A stretch of 64,000 bases of DNA from an uncultured Roseobacter sp. (GCA_947488305.1 CANKZM010000004.1:377501-441500); one strand, 5' to 3'. Shown: positions 1 to 10,329, counted from the stretch's first letter. The notes: a model not told the origin generated them from the letters alone. Made by a program: numbers and translations.

Positions 1-746
1 TCGACTGGGCCGCCAAGGGCAAGACCGTTTCAGTTCGTATCAACGGGTTGGACACGCATTATATGTACCGCGATGTGGTGGATGTGATGGAGCAGGCGGG
101 CGACAGGGTCCACACGTTGCTGGTGCCAAAAGTCGGTGTCCCGGCTGACCTGTACATGGTTGACGCAATGGTCAATCAGATCGAACAGGGGCGGGGGTTA
201 ACCACACGCGTGGGGCTTGAAGCTCTGATCGAAACCGCGCTGGGCATGGCCAACGTCGACGCAGTCGCTCAGTTTGGTGGCCGATTGGAAGCGCTCCATT
301 TCGGAGTTGCAGACTACGCAGCATCAATGCGCGCCCGTACAACTAATATCGGTGGGTTGAACCCCGACTATCCCGGCGATCAATGGCACGCATCGATTAC
401 CCGCATGGTGATAGCATGCCGGGCTTACGGGTTGCGTGCGATCGATGGCCCCTTTGGCGATTTCAGCGATCCGGAAGGCTACAAGGACGGCGCGAAGCGG
501 GCGGCAGCCTTGGGATGTGAAGGCAAATGGGCCATCCACCCCAGTCAGATCGCCTTGGCCAATGAAGTCTTCAGCCCGCCTGAGACCGAAGTCACCAAGG
601 CCGAGCGGATCATCGAGGAACTCAAAGCCGCCGAGGCCGCAGGCAAAGGTGCCGCGTCTCTTGATGGAAAAATGATCGATGCCGCCAGCGAAAAAATGGC
701 CCGCAACGTCATCGACGTCGCAAAGGCTATCGCCGCCAAGGTTTAG
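1..746 (+). CDS. mcl: L-malyl-CoA lyase (CitE-like family), 5' truncated
   Basis: This is the C-terminal part of an HpcH/HpaI-CitE superfamily lyase that splits malyl-CoA into glyoxylate and acetyl-CoA. The frame is open from base 3, so the gene starts before the window; the TTG start of the ORF track is only an internal codon within INGLD. Family marks are the INGLD stretch, the VPKVG strand, a PFGDFSD segment and the GKWAIHPSQ segment near the C-terminus, all as I remember them from Rhodobacter Mcl1. The malate-CoA ligase genes begin about 50 bases downstream on the same strand, which favours malyl-CoA over citramalyl- or beta-methylmalyl-CoA as the main substrate, though Mcl1-type enzymes can use more than one. 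Confidence 0.88.
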   Translation, partial: DWAAKGKTVSVRINGLDTHYMYRDVVDVMEQAGDRVHTLLVPKVGVPADLYMVDAMVNQIEQGRGLTTRVGLEALIETALGMANVDAVAQFGGRLEALHFGVADYAASMRARTTNIGGLNPDYPGDQWHASITRMVIACRAYGLRAIDGPFGDFSDPEGYKDGAKRAAALGCEGKWAIHPSQIALANEVFSPPETEVTKAERIIEELKAAEAAGKGAASLDGKMIDAASEKMARNVIDVAKAIAAKV

Positions 747-799
747 GTCGGCTCGAACCCCGACCACCTATTCTCACGAACTCATCAGGGAGCATAACA

Positions 800-1975
800 A
801 TGGACATTCACGAATATCAGGCCAAGGAGATACTTGCTCGGTTCGGCGTCCCCGTTCCGCGTGGTGGATTGGCGTGGTCGCCCGAACAGGCGGCTTTCCG
901 TGCACGTGAGATTGGGCCCGCACCCTATGTAGTCAAAGCCCAGATACACTCCGGAGGGCGTGGCGAGGCTGGGGGTGTCAAACTTTGCACAACGGACAGC
1001 GACGTCCGTGCCTATGCCGAAACCCTTTTTGGAAAGACACTTTGCACAAAGCAAACCGGTGAACGTGGCAAAGACATTTATCGCCTGTGGGTCGAAGAAG
1101 CCTCTGACATCGCCCGAGAGCTTTATCTGGGCTTTGTGCTGGACCGGAAATCTGAGCGCATCATGATTGTTGCCTCACAGGAAGGCGGCACGGAGATCGA
1201 GGACCTTGCGGAAGAGCAGCCAGATACGCTGATTCGGATGGTTATCGACCCCGCCGTGGGGCTAGTTGGCTATCAGGCACGGGAGCTGGCGTTTGAGTTG
1301 GGGCTGGAAGGGCCGCAGGTCAATCAAATGGTCGCGGTCTTACAGGCCTGCTATCGCGCCTACAGTGATCTCGACGCCACCATGGTTGAGATCAATCCGC
1401 TGGTGGTGACGGGGGCCGGTGATCTGATTGCGCTGGATGCCAAGATGTCATTTGACACCAACGCGCTCTACCGGCGCCCGGAAGTTGCCGCGCTGCGCGA
1501 TCCCAGTCAGGAAGACCCGCGCGAAGCCATGGCCGCTGATAACGGTCTGGCTTATGTCGGACTTGATGGTGACATCGGCTGCATCATCAATGGTGCGGGC
1601 CTCGCGATGGCCACGATGGATATGTTGAAGCTCTCGGGCGGGGAGCCGGCAAACTTTCTCGACATTGGCGGCGGTGCCAGCCCCGAACGCGTGTGCCAGG
1701 CGTTCCGAACTGTTCTGTCGGACGCAAACGTCAACGTCATCCTCGTGAACATTTTTGCCGGCATCAACCGGTGCGATTGGATCGCGAAAGGGGTGGTGCA
1801 GGCCTATAAGGAAGTTGGTCTGACCATACCGGTTGTCGTCCGCCTTGCGGGCACAAATGTGGAAGCCGGACAGGATATTATCCGCACGTCCGATTTGCCG
1901 ATCACCGTAGCCGACACGCTCGCTGAAGCTGCGGAAGCAGCCGTCGCACACCGTAGCCAGCCCAAAGCTGCTTGA
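800..1975 (+). CDS. mtkA: Malate-CoA ligase (malate thiokinase) beta subunit
   Basis: The 391-residue protein has the ATP-grasp plus CoA-ligase layout of succinyl-CoA synthetase beta subunits, opening with [12 protein letters not shown] and carrying the nucleotide-binding [17 protein letters not shown] segment near residues 45-62 and the C-terminal NIFAGI motif. The start has a GGGAG ribosome-binding site about eight bases upstream. It is followed 15 bases later by the alpha subunit and preceded by malyl-CoA lyase, which points to malate rather than succinate as substrate. The pair would make malyl-CoA from malate, ATP and CoA. A conventional sucCD is the alternative, but those genes normally sit with sucAB or mdh, and neither is seen here. 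Confidence 0.88.
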   Translation: MDIHEYQAKEILARFGVPVPRGGLAWSPEQAAFRAREIGPAPYVVKAQIHSGGRGEAGGVKLCTTDSDVRAYAETLFGKTLCTKQTGERGKDIYRLWVEEASDIARELYLGFVLDRKSERIMIVASQEGGTEIEDLAEEQPDTLIRMVIDPAVGLVGYQARELAFELGLEGPQVNQMVAVLQACYRAYSDLDATMVEINPLVVTGAGDLIALDAKMSFDTNALYRRPEVAALRDPSQEDPREAMAADNGLAYVGLDGDIGCIINGAGLAMATMDMLKLSGGEPANFLDIGGGASPERVCQAFRTVLSDANVNVILVNIFAGINRCDWIAKGVVQAYKEVGLTIPVVVRLAGTNVEAGQDIIRTSDLPITVADTLAEAAEAAVAHRSQPKAA

Positions 1976-1990
1976 GAAAGGACCAGATCA

Positions 1991-2887
1991 ATGGCCATTT
2001 TGATTGATGAGACCACAAAAGTAATCGTGCAGGGAATTTCCGGCCGTATTGGACAGTTTCATACGCAGGAAATGATCGAGGCAGGCACCAAGGTTGTGGG
2101 CGGGGTTACCCCTAACAAAGGCGGGACAACGGTACTGAACCGCCCGGTGTTCAATACGGTGCGCGAAGCTGTCAAAGCGACGGGCGCGGAAGCAAGCCTT
2201 TTGTTTGTGCCGCCGCCGCATGCTGCCGATGCGATGATGGAAGCTGCGGACGCCGGGATCAAAACGGCTGTATGCGTCACGGATGGTATTCCGGCGCAGG
2301 ACATGATGCGGGTGAAACGCTTCCTGCGGCGGTATCCGAAGGAACGGAAAATGCGCCTGATAGGGCCGAACTGCGCGGGAATTATCAGTCCCGGAAAAGG
2401 CTTTATGGGGATCATGCCGCCGCACATCTACGAAGCCGGGCGCGTCGGCATTGTCGGTCGCTCCGGCACGCTGGGTTATGAGGCCGCAAGCCAGATGCAG
2501 GCGTTGGGGATCGGTGTTTCGACCTCCGTGGGTATCGGAGGCGATCCGGTGAACGGATCGTCTTTCCGTGATATTCTTGAACTCTTCGAAGCGGACCCCG
2601 AGACAGATGCGGTGATGATGATCGGTGAGATTGGCGGCCCGCAAGAGGCCGAGGCAGCTGCATATGTGCGCGAGCACATGTCGAAGCCTGTTGTGGCCTA
2701 TGTCGCTGGACTCTCCGCGCCAAAGGGCCGTCAGATGGGTCATGCGGGCGCGATCATTTCTGCCTTTGGTGAAAGCGCGCAGGAAAAGGTAGAGCTTCTG
2801 TCGTCGGTTGGGATCACAGTTGCACCGAACCCGTCCACCATGGGTGCAACGATGGCAAGTGTTCTGGGGCACAAAGCGGCGGCCTGA
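1991..2887 (+). CDS. mtkB: Malate-CoA ligase (malate thiokinase) alpha subunit
   Basis: The 298-residue product is a succinyl-CoA synthetase alpha-type subunit. It shows the CoA-binding QGISGRIGQFHT segment near the N-terminus, the IGPNCAGIISPG motif near residue 120, and the active-site loop GHAGAI with the phosphorylated histidine at residue 251. It lies 15 bases after mtkA and is evidently co-transcribed with it and the upstream malyl-CoA lyase gene. Together MtkA and MtkB activate malate with CoA at the expense of ATP, feeding the lyase. A strong hairpin follows the stop. Length and order match the malate thiokinase pairs of serine-cycle methylotrophs. Confidence 0.88.
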   Translation: MAILIDETTKVIVQGISGRIGQFHTQEMIEAGTKVVGGVTPNKGGTTVLNRPVFNTVREAVKATGAEASLLFVPPPHAADAMMEAADAGIKTAVCVTDGIPAQDMMRVKRFLRRYPKERKMRLIGPNCAGIISPGKGFMGIMPPHIYEAGRVGIVGRSGTLGYEAASQMQALGIGVSTSVGIGGDPVNGSSFRDILELFEADPETDAVMMIGEIGGPQEAEAAAYVREHMSKPVVAYVAGLSAPKGRQMGHAGAIISAFGESAQEKVELLSSVGITVAPNPSTMGATMASVLGHKAAA

Positions 2888-2912
2888 ACTGTCAGATCAC
2901 GTTGCCAACAAA

Positions 2913-2938
2913 AAAGGCGCCCGGATTGGGGCGCCTTT
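2913..2938. terminator. Bidirectional intrinsic terminator between mtkB and trxA
   Basis: A perfect ten-base-pair stem (AAAGGCGCCC pairing with GGGCGCCTTT) with a six-base loop lies between the convergent genes mtkB and trxA. On the minus strand it is followed by six T residues, so it is the likely terminator for the trxA transcript; on the plus strand it can serve mtkB with a short T run. Confidence 0.85.
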
Positions 2939-2957
2939 GTCGTGACTTGAGGTCAAG

Positions 2958-3278
2958 TTAGATCGATTCTTCGATCCAGCTTTGCAAGGCAGCCTTTGGT
3001 TTTGCACCCGCCATGTTGGATACGACCTGGCCGTCCTTGAAGATAAAGAGCGCCGGAATTCCCCGCACACCCATTTGAGCAGGTGAGTTTGGATTCTCGT
3101 CCACGTTTACCTTGACGATCTTGACCTTGCCTTCCATTTCCGTGGAAAGCTCCTCCAGCGAGGGGCCGATCTGTTTGCACGGGCCACACCATTCAGCCCA
3201 GAAATCCACCACGACGGGGATGTCGGAATTCTTCACTTCGGCGTCGAACGTATCGTCCGTTACAGCTTGGGTGGCCAT
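2958..3278 (-). CDS. trxA: Thioredoxin
   Basis: This 106-residue cytoplasmic thioredoxin has the WCGPC active site with redox cysteines 31 and 34, the cis-proline motif GIPAL and the usual single-domain length. It reduces disulfides in client proteins and is recycled by thioredoxin reductase. It lies 37 bases after addA on the same strand, as the last gene of the tsaE-amgK-murU-addB-addA-trxA series. That order recurs in alphaproteobacteria as I remember them. The terminator just downstream closes the unit. Confidence 0.96.
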   Translation of the reverse strand: MATQAVTDDTFDAEVKNSDIPVVVDFWAEWCGPCKQIGPSLEELSTEMEGKVKIVKVNVDENPNSPAQMGVRGIPALFIFKDGQVVSNMAGAKPKAALQSWIEESI

Positions 3279-3315
3279 CTTGTTCTCCTAGAGACGCGTT
3301 ACCTGAACGGTGAAC

Positions 3316-6300
3316 CTAAGAAGCCGTCGCAGAGTCGTCAAGATATAGAGTGTTTTGTAACGCAGCCATCACGATGTCGTGCGGCAAGAGCATCAAAGAG
3401 GCGGTCTTGGTCCAAAGAATCGCGGTCTCTATCCGGCGGTCCGGGTAGATCTGGGCCAGGGCATGCGCGTAAGCGCCCATTTGGCGCAGAATCCCTTCCG
3501 GGCAGAGCTCTGGCGTCTCGGGCACCGTCTGGTTCGTTTTGAAATCTACCGCCAGAACACGGTCATCCTCAACGATAAGCCGATCAATGACGCCGTGAAG
3601 CCGGGCAGACCCCAGCGCAGCGGAAACTGCGATCTCAGACAACGTGTTGACGCCAAAAAGAGACCGAAGATCCGGTGACAGCAGAATTGCCCTGGCCTCT
3701 TCAAACGCTTGGCTGGAATCCACCTCGTCAGCCAACATAGCCGCAATGTTCGACCAATCAGTTTCCGGAATCGCAGCCATATGCTCAAGGTATCGATGGA
3801 CAAGTGTTCCGTAGGCCTTTGCTGCATCCTCGTCCCTCCCGGCTTCTCCGGCGAGGGCCTTCGCGCCACCCAGATCTGACGGCTGAATGCTTGCGTGTGT
3901 TTCTGGGACCCCCTCAATCGGCGTACCAAAATAAGTCTCTAATACAGGCGAATTTTCTTGCGACCCATCTGGGGTGATCAGAGGTAGCTTGCTCCAGTCA
4001 CCAGATTCCAGACGTTTCACAGCCAATTGGTTTACTTCAGTCAACGCTGCTTGTTCTGCATCCAACGCGCGCTCGACCATCTGATACCAGGAGGAGTCGT
4101 CCTTCGGCAATTCACCCGCAGCAGCCACGATCAGCCATTTCTCTGCCCGTGTCATCGCCACATAAAGTAGCCGCAAGCGCTCTTCGAGATCTGAGGTCTT
4201 TCTCGCCTCATAAGCCTCTGCCATCGGGCCGGGCATTTCATCGGCAGGGGTTTTCCATGCCGGTGTTCCTTCGACCGACAAGATATCATCCATCACGCGC
4301 AGGTCCCGCCTTCCACAATCAGGCAGGATCACAATTGGCGCTTCCAGCCCCTTAGCGCCATGCACCGTCATGACCCGTATCTGATTGGAAGCACTGTCGA
4401 TCTGGCGTTTGATCTCCAGATCATCGGTCTCCATCCAGACAAGGAACCCTGTCAGGCTTGGGATTGCTGTGCGCTCGTAAGCCAGCGCTTGAGAAAGCAA
4501 TGCGTTGATCCCATCCTCCGCTTCGGTCCCTAGTCGCCCCAGCAGGTTCTTGCGCCCCTTGTGGCGGGTCAGAATGCGCTCAATCAAATCAAAGGGTCGC
4601 AGGAAGTCGACGTTATTGCGCAGGTCCCGTAGCACCGCCATTGTTTTGGGAAATTCGTCTACCCGGTTCCTGAGCGTCTCCCAAAGGTATTCTTCGGTCC
4701 GGCGGTGCGCGAGGTCGAAGAGATTTTGTTCGCGCCACCCAAAGAGCGGGGACTTCAAGGCAGAGGCCAATGAAAGATTGTCTTCCGGCACCGCCAGAAA
4801 CGACAGCAAAGCGGCCAGATCACGGACCGCCAGCTCGCCCCCGACCTTGAGCCTGTCCGCGCCCGCGATCTCAAGACCGGCGGTTTTACACGCGCGGATG
4901 ATCTCGGAAAAGAGGGCGCCCCGCCGCTGCACCAGGATCAGAAAGTCGCCTGCCTGCACTGGCCTGCGAAAGAGATTCCTGTCCTTGTCTTCATCCGGGA
5001 CGGTTTGCTTGGTTTCGATCATCCATTTGATTTGTGTGGCGACGCGATTTGCCAGAACAACGTTGTGGTGCTCGGGGCTTGGGATGTCCAATGGCGTGTA
5101 CCAGGGCGTTTCTTCCGGCTCTGGCTCCGGCGTGACAAGCGGCCAGAGGTCCACGCGCCCGGGCAAGGCCTCTTTGAAAGCGATGTGCCGCGCATCCTCA
5201 GAGCTCAAAAACCCCGCGTCCTCACGACCGTCAAACGTACGATCCACCACATCCAGCACAGCGGCGGCAGAGCGGAAAGAAAAACGCAAGGTTCGGGCCT
5301 GAAAGGCACGTTCAGCGGCCGTAAGTTTTTCCTTGAACTCTGTTTGCATTCTGTCGAATTCGCGTGGATCCGCCCCCTGGAACGAGTAGATCGACTGTTT
5401 CTTGTCCCCGACCACAAAGATCGTGCGGTTCTCTTCCCGCGCACCTTGACCGCTAGTGAATTCGGCAGCCAGTTTCCGGATTACGTCCCATTGCGCCGGG
5501 CTGGTGTCCTGCGCTTCATCCACGAGGATATGGTCGATGCCACCGTCGATGCGGAAGAGGACCCATGCGGCGACCTTTTCGTCACTCAGCAGAGCGCGGG
5601 CCCGGTCGATGAGATCATCAAAGTCGAGCCAGCCGCGCAGTGTCTTGGCCTCTTCATACAAGGGGAGGAAGCGCGCAGCGAACTGATGCAGGGCCGCGGT
5701 TTTCTCGGCCGCGAGCAACGCCAGACGAGGTTGACGTGCCGCTTCGACCCGCTGCATGAAGTCGTCTAGCGCTTGTTCAACCTCCACAAGCTGTTTACGG
5801 GCGGACTTGGTCGGGGCAGGGCGTGACGTGCCGCCGGTTTTGGCCAAGAACGCGTTCTGACCTGACGCATAGAGAAAGCAGCTTTCCAACTCCGGGAGGT
5901 CAGAAGCGTCGAGGTCTTGTATTCTAGAAAGACGGTCAGCCAGCTTCTGATCTGTCGTACCTGAATTGCGCAAAACAGGCTCTAACTCAGCCAATATCTC
6001 TCTTTCGGCACCTAGAAAGACGCTGTCCGCGATGCCATCCATCGTCAGATCTGACGGCTGTCCGAACACCTGCAACGCGGCCTCACGATCCAGCGGGGTG
6101 GTGAAACCTTCCCGGTGCCGCACGATTTCGCGGGTCAGCGTATTGAAGTCATCGCCAACGTAGTGGCGCGCCAAATCGGCAATCCGCGCGGCGTCTTCCC
6201 CCTCGGCCATCTGGTCCACGATCTCGGCGCGCAACAGATCTGCGGCACGGTCTTCGATTTCGGTGAACTGTGGGCTCACACGGGCTTCGAGCGGAAACCG

Positions 6301-6699
6301 CCGGAGCAAGGACGCGCAAAAGGAGTGAATGGTCTGAATTTTCAAACCACCGGGCGTTTCGATTGCGCGGGCAAAAAGCGTGCGGGCATCGCGCAGTTTC
6401 GCAGAGTCGAAATCTGAACCGGCGCCCAGCTCAAAGAGCGCTTTCTTCAGCTCATTCTCTTCCAGCATGGCCCATTCGCCTAAACGCTTGAACAGGCGGT
6501 TCTGCATCTCGGACGCGGCGGCCTTGGTGTAGGTCAGGCACAGGATATGCTGCGGCTCCACGCCGTTCAGCAACAGCCGTGCAACGCGGTCGGTCAAGAC
6601 CCGAGTTTTGCCCGATCCGGCATTCGCTGCAAGCCAGGTGGACGCATCGGGCCGCGCCGCTGCTACCTGCGCCGAGGTTGCATCATCATGTAGGGTCAC
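3316..6699 (-). CDS. addA: Double-strand break repair helicase-nuclease AddA
   Basis: AddA is the UvrD-like helicase and nuclease subunit of the AddAB complex, which resects double-strand DNA ends for RecA-dependent repair. The protein has a Walker A motif ANAGSGKT near its N-terminus, the Walker B motif VDEAQDTSP, a GDKKQSIYSFQGA motif, VMTVHGAKGLEAP, and a C-terminal RecB-type nuclease motif (AVDFKTNQ). I place the start at a GTG whose last two bases begin the addB stop codon (a four-base GTGA overlap), giving 1127 residues; the ORF-track start is 13 codons further upstream, inside addB. Confidence 0.94.
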   Translation of the reverse strand: MTLHDDATSAQVAAARPDASTWLAANAGSGKTRVLTDRVARLLLNGVEPQHILCLTYTKAAASEMQNRLFKRLGEWAMLEENELKKALFELGAGSDFDSAKLRDARTLFARAIETPGGLKIQTIHSFCASLLRRFPLEARVSPQFTEIEDRAADLLRAEIVDQMAEGEDAARIADLARHYVGDDFNTLTREIVRHREGFTTPLDREAALQVFGQPSDLTMDGIADSVFLGAEREILAELEPVLRNSGTTDQKLADRLSRIQDLDASDLPELESCFLYASGQNAFLAKTGGTSRPAPTKSARKQLVEVEQALDDFMQRVEAARQPRLALLAAEKTAALHQFAARFLPLYEEAKTLRGWLDFDDLIDRARALLSDEKVAAWVLFRIDGGIDHILVDEAQDTSPAQWDVIRKLAAEFTSGQGAREENRTIFVVGDKKQSIYSFQGADPREFDRMQTEFKEKLTAAERAFQARTLRFSFRSAAAVLDVVDRTFDGREDAGFLSSEDARHIAFKEALPGRVDLWPLVTPEPEPEETPWYTPLDIPSPEHHNVVLANRVATQIKWMIETKQTVPDEDKDRNLFRRPVQAGDFLILVQRRGALFSEIIRACKTAGLEIAGADRLKVGGELAVRDLAALLSFLAVPEDNLSLASALKSPLFGWREQNLFDLAHRRTEEYLWETLRNRVDEFPKTMAVLRDLRNNVDFLRPFDLIERILTRHKGRKNLLGRLGTEAEDGINALLSQALAYERTAIPSLTGFLVWMETDDLEIKRQIDSASNQIRVMTVHGAKGLEAPIVILPDCGRRDLRVMDDILSVEGTPAWKTPADEMPGPMAEAYEARKTSDLEERLRLLYVAMTRAEKWLIVAAAGELPKDDSSWYQMVERALDAEQAALTEVNQLAVKRLESGDWSKLPLITPDGSQENSPVLETYFGTPIEGVPETHASIQPSDLGGAKALAGEAGRDEDAAKAYGTLVHRYLEHMAAIPETDWSNIAAMLADEVDSSQAFEEARAILLSPDLRSLFGVNTLSEIAVSAALGSARLHGVIDRLIVEDDRVLAVDFKTNQTVPETPELCPEGILRQMGAYAHALAQIYPDRRIETAILWTKTASLMLLPHDIVMAALQNTLYLDDSATAS

Positions 6700-9653
6700 G
6701 TCAGATCCTCCGGCACCGGATCGCTGGTGATGTCCCATTCGCCATGTCGCGACAACAGATCATAATCGCTGTCGAAACGGTCTTCCTTCATCATGCGGCG
6801 CGCGGTAAAGCCCTGTTCGGCGTCCTTGTAAGCTTGGATCAATTCGCGGAGCTCGCCGAGAGCCTTGGCGGTGTTTTCTTCAGTCAGAGGGGCTTCCACC
6901 TCAGCCATTTTCGACCCTAACCCAATGAAAATGGCTTGCTCAACCTCCTGTGGTTCAATGTCTTTGAAGGCACCTTCTTCGATCATTGCGGCCTCGATGA
7001 GAAGTTGTTTGTCGAAGCTCTTTTGCTCTTTTTTGCTGGGTACCGCGCCGGTTTTGTAATCATAGAGTAGTATCGCACCATTCTCTTTCTGATCGATCCT
7101 GTCGGCACGACCGACAACGGTGAAATCCAATTCCGGCCAATCTAGCGCGCCTTTGGCTTGCTCCTCAAAGGCGATGGGCGTGGCGATGCTTTGCCGCTCG
7201 GTTTCGCGCGCAATGAACCATGGGGCGATCCGATCAAGGCGGGCAATCCAAAGGGCGCGGGCCGCGGGCCATGGGACATCTCGTTCCAGAATATGTCGGG
7301 CGGTGTCCAACAGCGTTTCGGAACTCAGTTTTTGGGGATCATTGATCGTTTCGCGAACGAAGCTCTCCATCACATCGTGTAAGACAGTACCGCGTGACAA
7401 GGCATCCGGGTTTTGTACCAGAGGGCCGAGCTTGCGCAGTCTGAGGACATGTTTGGCATAAATGGCATAAGGATCGCGTATAAGGTGCTTGATGTCGGTC
7501 ACGGCCAATTGCTTGGGTCTCGCAGTGGCAGGGGGTCTGGGTGAAGGCCGCAAAGCAGGCGGTACATCGTCAACCTTTTCAAAAACCTTTGCTTTTTCGA
7601 CCCATTGCGCACCCCGAGCGCGCATCTTCGCCAACAGGTCTGGGCCATCTTGCGATTTCAGGCCCTCCAGCAGATTGCTGAGCCGGTTGATCCACCTTGA
7701 CGCGACGGTCTCTGCATCATCAGAGCGGATCGCGCGGGTGATCCAAACCTCAGGTGCCGCCACTGCTTGCTGGAAGTCATGGGCTGAAAGCCCGATACGC
7801 CGTTCCGGAAGCAAAAGCCCTGCTTTGTCTCTGAGGTTGCGGTTGAGCCATGGATCAGGGTCCGGCGTTTCGGGCCAGGTCCCATCGTTGAGCCCCGCCA
7901 GTATGACAAGATCGGCCCCCTGAACGCGGGCTTCGAGCGTGCCCCAGATCATGACGCCCGGATGTGGCGCGTCTCGGTCGCGCACCTCACCCTCTGACAG
8001 CAACGCACCTGCAAGACTGGCGTAATCGGCGGCCGACATTGGGTGTCCGTGACCGCTTTGCGCACGCAGGTTTTCCATGGTTTTTAAAGCTTCCTGGCCA
8101 GCCTTCTTCTGCCAAAGCTCACCGCTGTCTGGCGCATCTGGCCCCGCTGCAATGGCTTGGGCCAAAGTAATGTGCCGTTCCACCCATTCCGAAAGCGGCA
8201 AATCGCCGGTTTGCAGGTGTGACGTGAACGTCTGACCGACCCAATGCGCCCATTTTTCGGCCGCTTCTCGCTGATCCGGTGTTTTGACGGCTGACTGCAT
8301 CCGGGTCAGGATCCCGTTTGCATCCGGGTAGGGCAGACCATCCCGGCGGATGCGCAATTCAAGCCGCTGGGTATTCAGTACATGGTTTCCACGGTCGGTG
8401 CTGCTGTGCGTCAGTGGATGTTTCAACAGGGTCAACAAGGCTTCTGCATCCAGCCTGCGGTGAAACAGCGCCGCCACGTGGCGCAGAAACCGGCCCGGCG
8501 GACTGAGGTGAAGCGGTGCACCGGCGGAATCGTCCGGCAGGATATCCCATTGGTCCAACGCTGCTGTAATTTGACGCGTCAACATCCGGTCAGGGGTGAT
8601 CACCGCTGCTTTCTGACCATCTTCCACGGCTTTGCGCAACCGCAACGCGATGGTCAGCGCCTCTGTCCGGGGGTTGGGTGCTTCAACAAGCGTTACCGCA
8701 GTTGTTGCCGCGTCCAGATCGCGAAGGGCAGGGCCTTCCGTTAGCCAGGCATGGGTCACAGGCGCGGGGCGCAACGACAGAGAAATTAGGGCGTTGCGCG
8801 CCGGTTGTGGCGGCGGCTGATGATGCCAGGGCGTGACCTCCGGTCGTGTCACGCCAAGCAATGTCATGAGCTTATGGAACCGATACTGTGGGTGGTCTTG
8901 AGATGCGAGCGCGTCATCAAGATGGGCCCATTCCGCTGCTGGCATGTCGAAATCAAACCCGGGCAGAATCAAGGCCCCCTGCGGCAACCGGGAAATCGCC
9001 TCCATCAGCAAAAGGGTTGTGCCGCGTGACCCGGTGGAGCCTGCCAGGATCACCGGATGTTGCGGCGGGGCCTTGGCCCATCGTTCCGCCAGAGACAGAA
9101 CAAGACTTCGTTGCCGCGCTTCTTTGTCAGGTTCGGTTGACGCCTGCTGTAGGAAAGTATGTGCAATATCGATGAACTTTTGAGCGCGCTGCCAATGTTC
9201 AGATTGATCCGATACGTCCAGGGCACGGATGTCGTCTGCCGTAACACCTTCGCCTTGCATTTCGTCCATAAGGCCCGCGAGGCTGTCTGTTAACGCATAG
9301 AGCGAACTTCGAGGGGCCAGTTCGACCTGCTGGTCGATCAAACGGGCCACCAGCGCGATCAGCTCCAACCGCCGCCGCAACGGGCTGACCGCCGGCGGAA
9401 GGGCGATGGCGGGTTCGAGACCATCCAGCCGGGTGACGAGGTGCAGCCTCGGCAAGAGTCGCGCCGGGCCGTCGTCAAAAAGCTCCTTTAGCCGTCGTTC
9501 CATGCGGGCCGTGTTTACGATGAGATCGACACGCGCCATTGCTTCCGGCGGATGTCCGTGAAGTCGTTCCAGCAGCCCATTCATTAATCCTTTGGGAAAA
9601 TCGACACCGGGTGCGAGGCCGAATACGCGTGGTTTTTCGCTTGCACTAAACAT
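6696..9653 (-). CDS. addB: Double-strand break repair protein AddB
   Basis: AddB is the partner of AddA, with an inactivated helicase fold and its own C-terminal nuclease. The protein is about 985 residues if it starts at MFSASEKPRVFGLAPGVDF, whose ATG overlaps the last eight bases of the upstream murU-like gene. The nuclease motif LLYDYKTGAVPSKKE sits near residue 860. The region where a Walker A loop would lie reads GSTGSRGTT and lacks the lysine, which I recall as usual for alphaproteobacterial AddB. The stop overlaps the addA GTG, so the two subunits are translationally coupled. Confidence 0.93.
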   Translation of the reverse strand: MFSASEKPRVFGLAPGVDFPKGLMNGLLERLHGHPPEAMARVDLIVNTARMERRLKELFDDGPARLLPRLHLVTRLDGLEPAIALPPAVSPLRRRLELIALVARLIDQQVELAPRSSLYALTDSLAGLMDEMQGEGVTADDIRALDVSDQSEHWQRAQKFIDIAHTFLQQASTEPDKEARQRSLVLSLAERWAKAPPQHPVILAGSTGSRGTTLLLMEAISRLPQGALILPGFDFDMPAAEWAHLDDALASQDHPQYRFHKLMTLLGVTRPEVTPWHHQPPPQPARNALISLSLRPAPVTHAWLTEGPALRDLDAATTAVTLVEAPNPRTEALTIALRLRKAVEDGQKAAVITPDRMLTRQITAALDQWDILPDDSAGAPLHLSPPGRFLRHVAALFHRRLDAEALLTLLKHPLTHSSTDRGNHVLNTQRLELRIRRDGLPYPDANGILTRMQSAVKTPDQREAAEKWAHWVGQTFTSHLQTGDLPLSEWVERHITLAQAIAAGPDAPDSGELWQKKAGQEALKTMENLRAQSGHGHPMSAADYASLAGALLSEGEVRDRDAPHPGVMIWGTLEARVQGADLVILAGLNDGTWPETPDPDPWLNRNLRDKAGLLLPERRIGLSAHDFQQAVAAPEVWITRAIRSDDAETVASRWINRLSNLLEGLKSQDGPDLLAKMRARGAQWVEKAKVFEKVDDVPPALRPSPRPPATARPKQLAVTDIKHLIRDPYAIYAKHVLRLRKLGPLVQNPDALSRGTVLHDVMESFVRETINDPQKLSSETLLDTARHILERDVPWPAARALWIARLDRIAPWFIARETERQSIATPIAFEEQAKGALDWPELDFTVVGRADRIDQKENGAILLYDYKTGAVPSKKEQKSFDKQLLIEAAMIEEGAFKDIEPQEVEQAIFIGLGSKMAEVEAPLTEENTAKALGELRELIQAYKDAEQGFTARRMMKEDRFDSDYDLLSRHGEWDITSDPVPEDLT

Positions 9654-10329
9654 CGGATGTCGCCAGCACGGATTCCGCAAGCGGGATACCTTCGGGATGT
9701 CCCACATCGCACCACTTACCGTCATATTCCACAGCGTAGAGCCGGTTTTTCGCGATCAGGAGGTCCCAAAGTCGGTTGAGGGAAAACGCCGTTTTCGCAA
9801 TTTCACCTAGCCGGTCTGTTTTGATGATTTGCGCGCCGCCATAGACAAGACCATCACCTCGGGCAATGCGTCCAGATGGGTCCAACAGGAAATTCCCAGG
9901 CCCGCCGTGGCCAACTGTGTTTTCCTTTCGCACACAGGTGAGCAGCCCGTCCATCTTGTCTGGGTCCCAGGCAGCGGCCAGTTGATGTAATGGGTTGGCA
10001 CCCCCCCAGATTGCGTCGCTGTTAAGCGTGAAAACAGGGTCAGTGCCTAGCTCTGGAAGGGCGTTGCGCAGCCCTCCGCCCGTATCAAGGATTTCGGGCG
10101 CCTCCACCAGAAGCGTCACATCCCGGTCCTTCAGATATGCCTGCACCATGTCCGCCTTGTAATGCAGATTGACCACGATCTTTGTGGCGGGCAGGTCTTC
10201 TGCCAGAAACAGTGCATGATCCAAAAGAGGTTTCCCGCCCACTTGGATCATCGGTTTGGGCATGTCCTTGGTCAAATGCTTCATGCGGGTTCCGAAACCT
10301 GCCGCAAAGATCATCACCGACCAGCCCAT
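9646..10329 (-). CDS. murU: Sugar-1-phosphate nucleotidyltransferase, probably N-acetylmuramate-1-phosphate uridylyltransferase
   Basis: The 227-residue protein has the nucleotidyltransferase signature FAAGFGTRMKHLTKDMPKPM at its N-terminus, a metal-binding region around TLNSDAIW, and a C-terminal CDVGHPEG segment. It is preceded by an AmgK-like sugar kinase. AmgK and MurU act in sequence in the cell-wall recycling shortcut, making UDP-MurNAc from recovered MurNAc. The ATG (MGWSVMIF) lies 16 bases inside the 3' end of the kinase gene; the ORF track extends it far upstream through kinase sequence. The substrate is inferred from the neighbouring gene, and a GDP-mannose- or glucose-type transferase cannot be ruled out from sequence alone. 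Confidence 0.8.
   Translation of the reverse strand: MGWSVMIFAAGFGTRMKHLTKDMPKPMIQVGGKPLLDHALFLAEDLPATKIVVNLHYKADMVQAYLKDRDVTLLVEAPEILDTGGGLRNALPELGTDPVFTLNSDAIWGGANPLHQLAAAWDPDKMDGLLTCVRKENTVGHGGPGNFLLDPSGRIARGDGLVYGGAQIIKTDRLGEIAKTAFSLNRLWDLLIAKNRLYAVEYDGKWCDVGHPEGIPLAESVLATSDV

Noticed and set aside
1988-2872. A 294-residue open frame antisense to mtkB
   Set aside because: It lies wholly over mtkB, is rich in Arg and His as shadow frames are, and matches no family I know.
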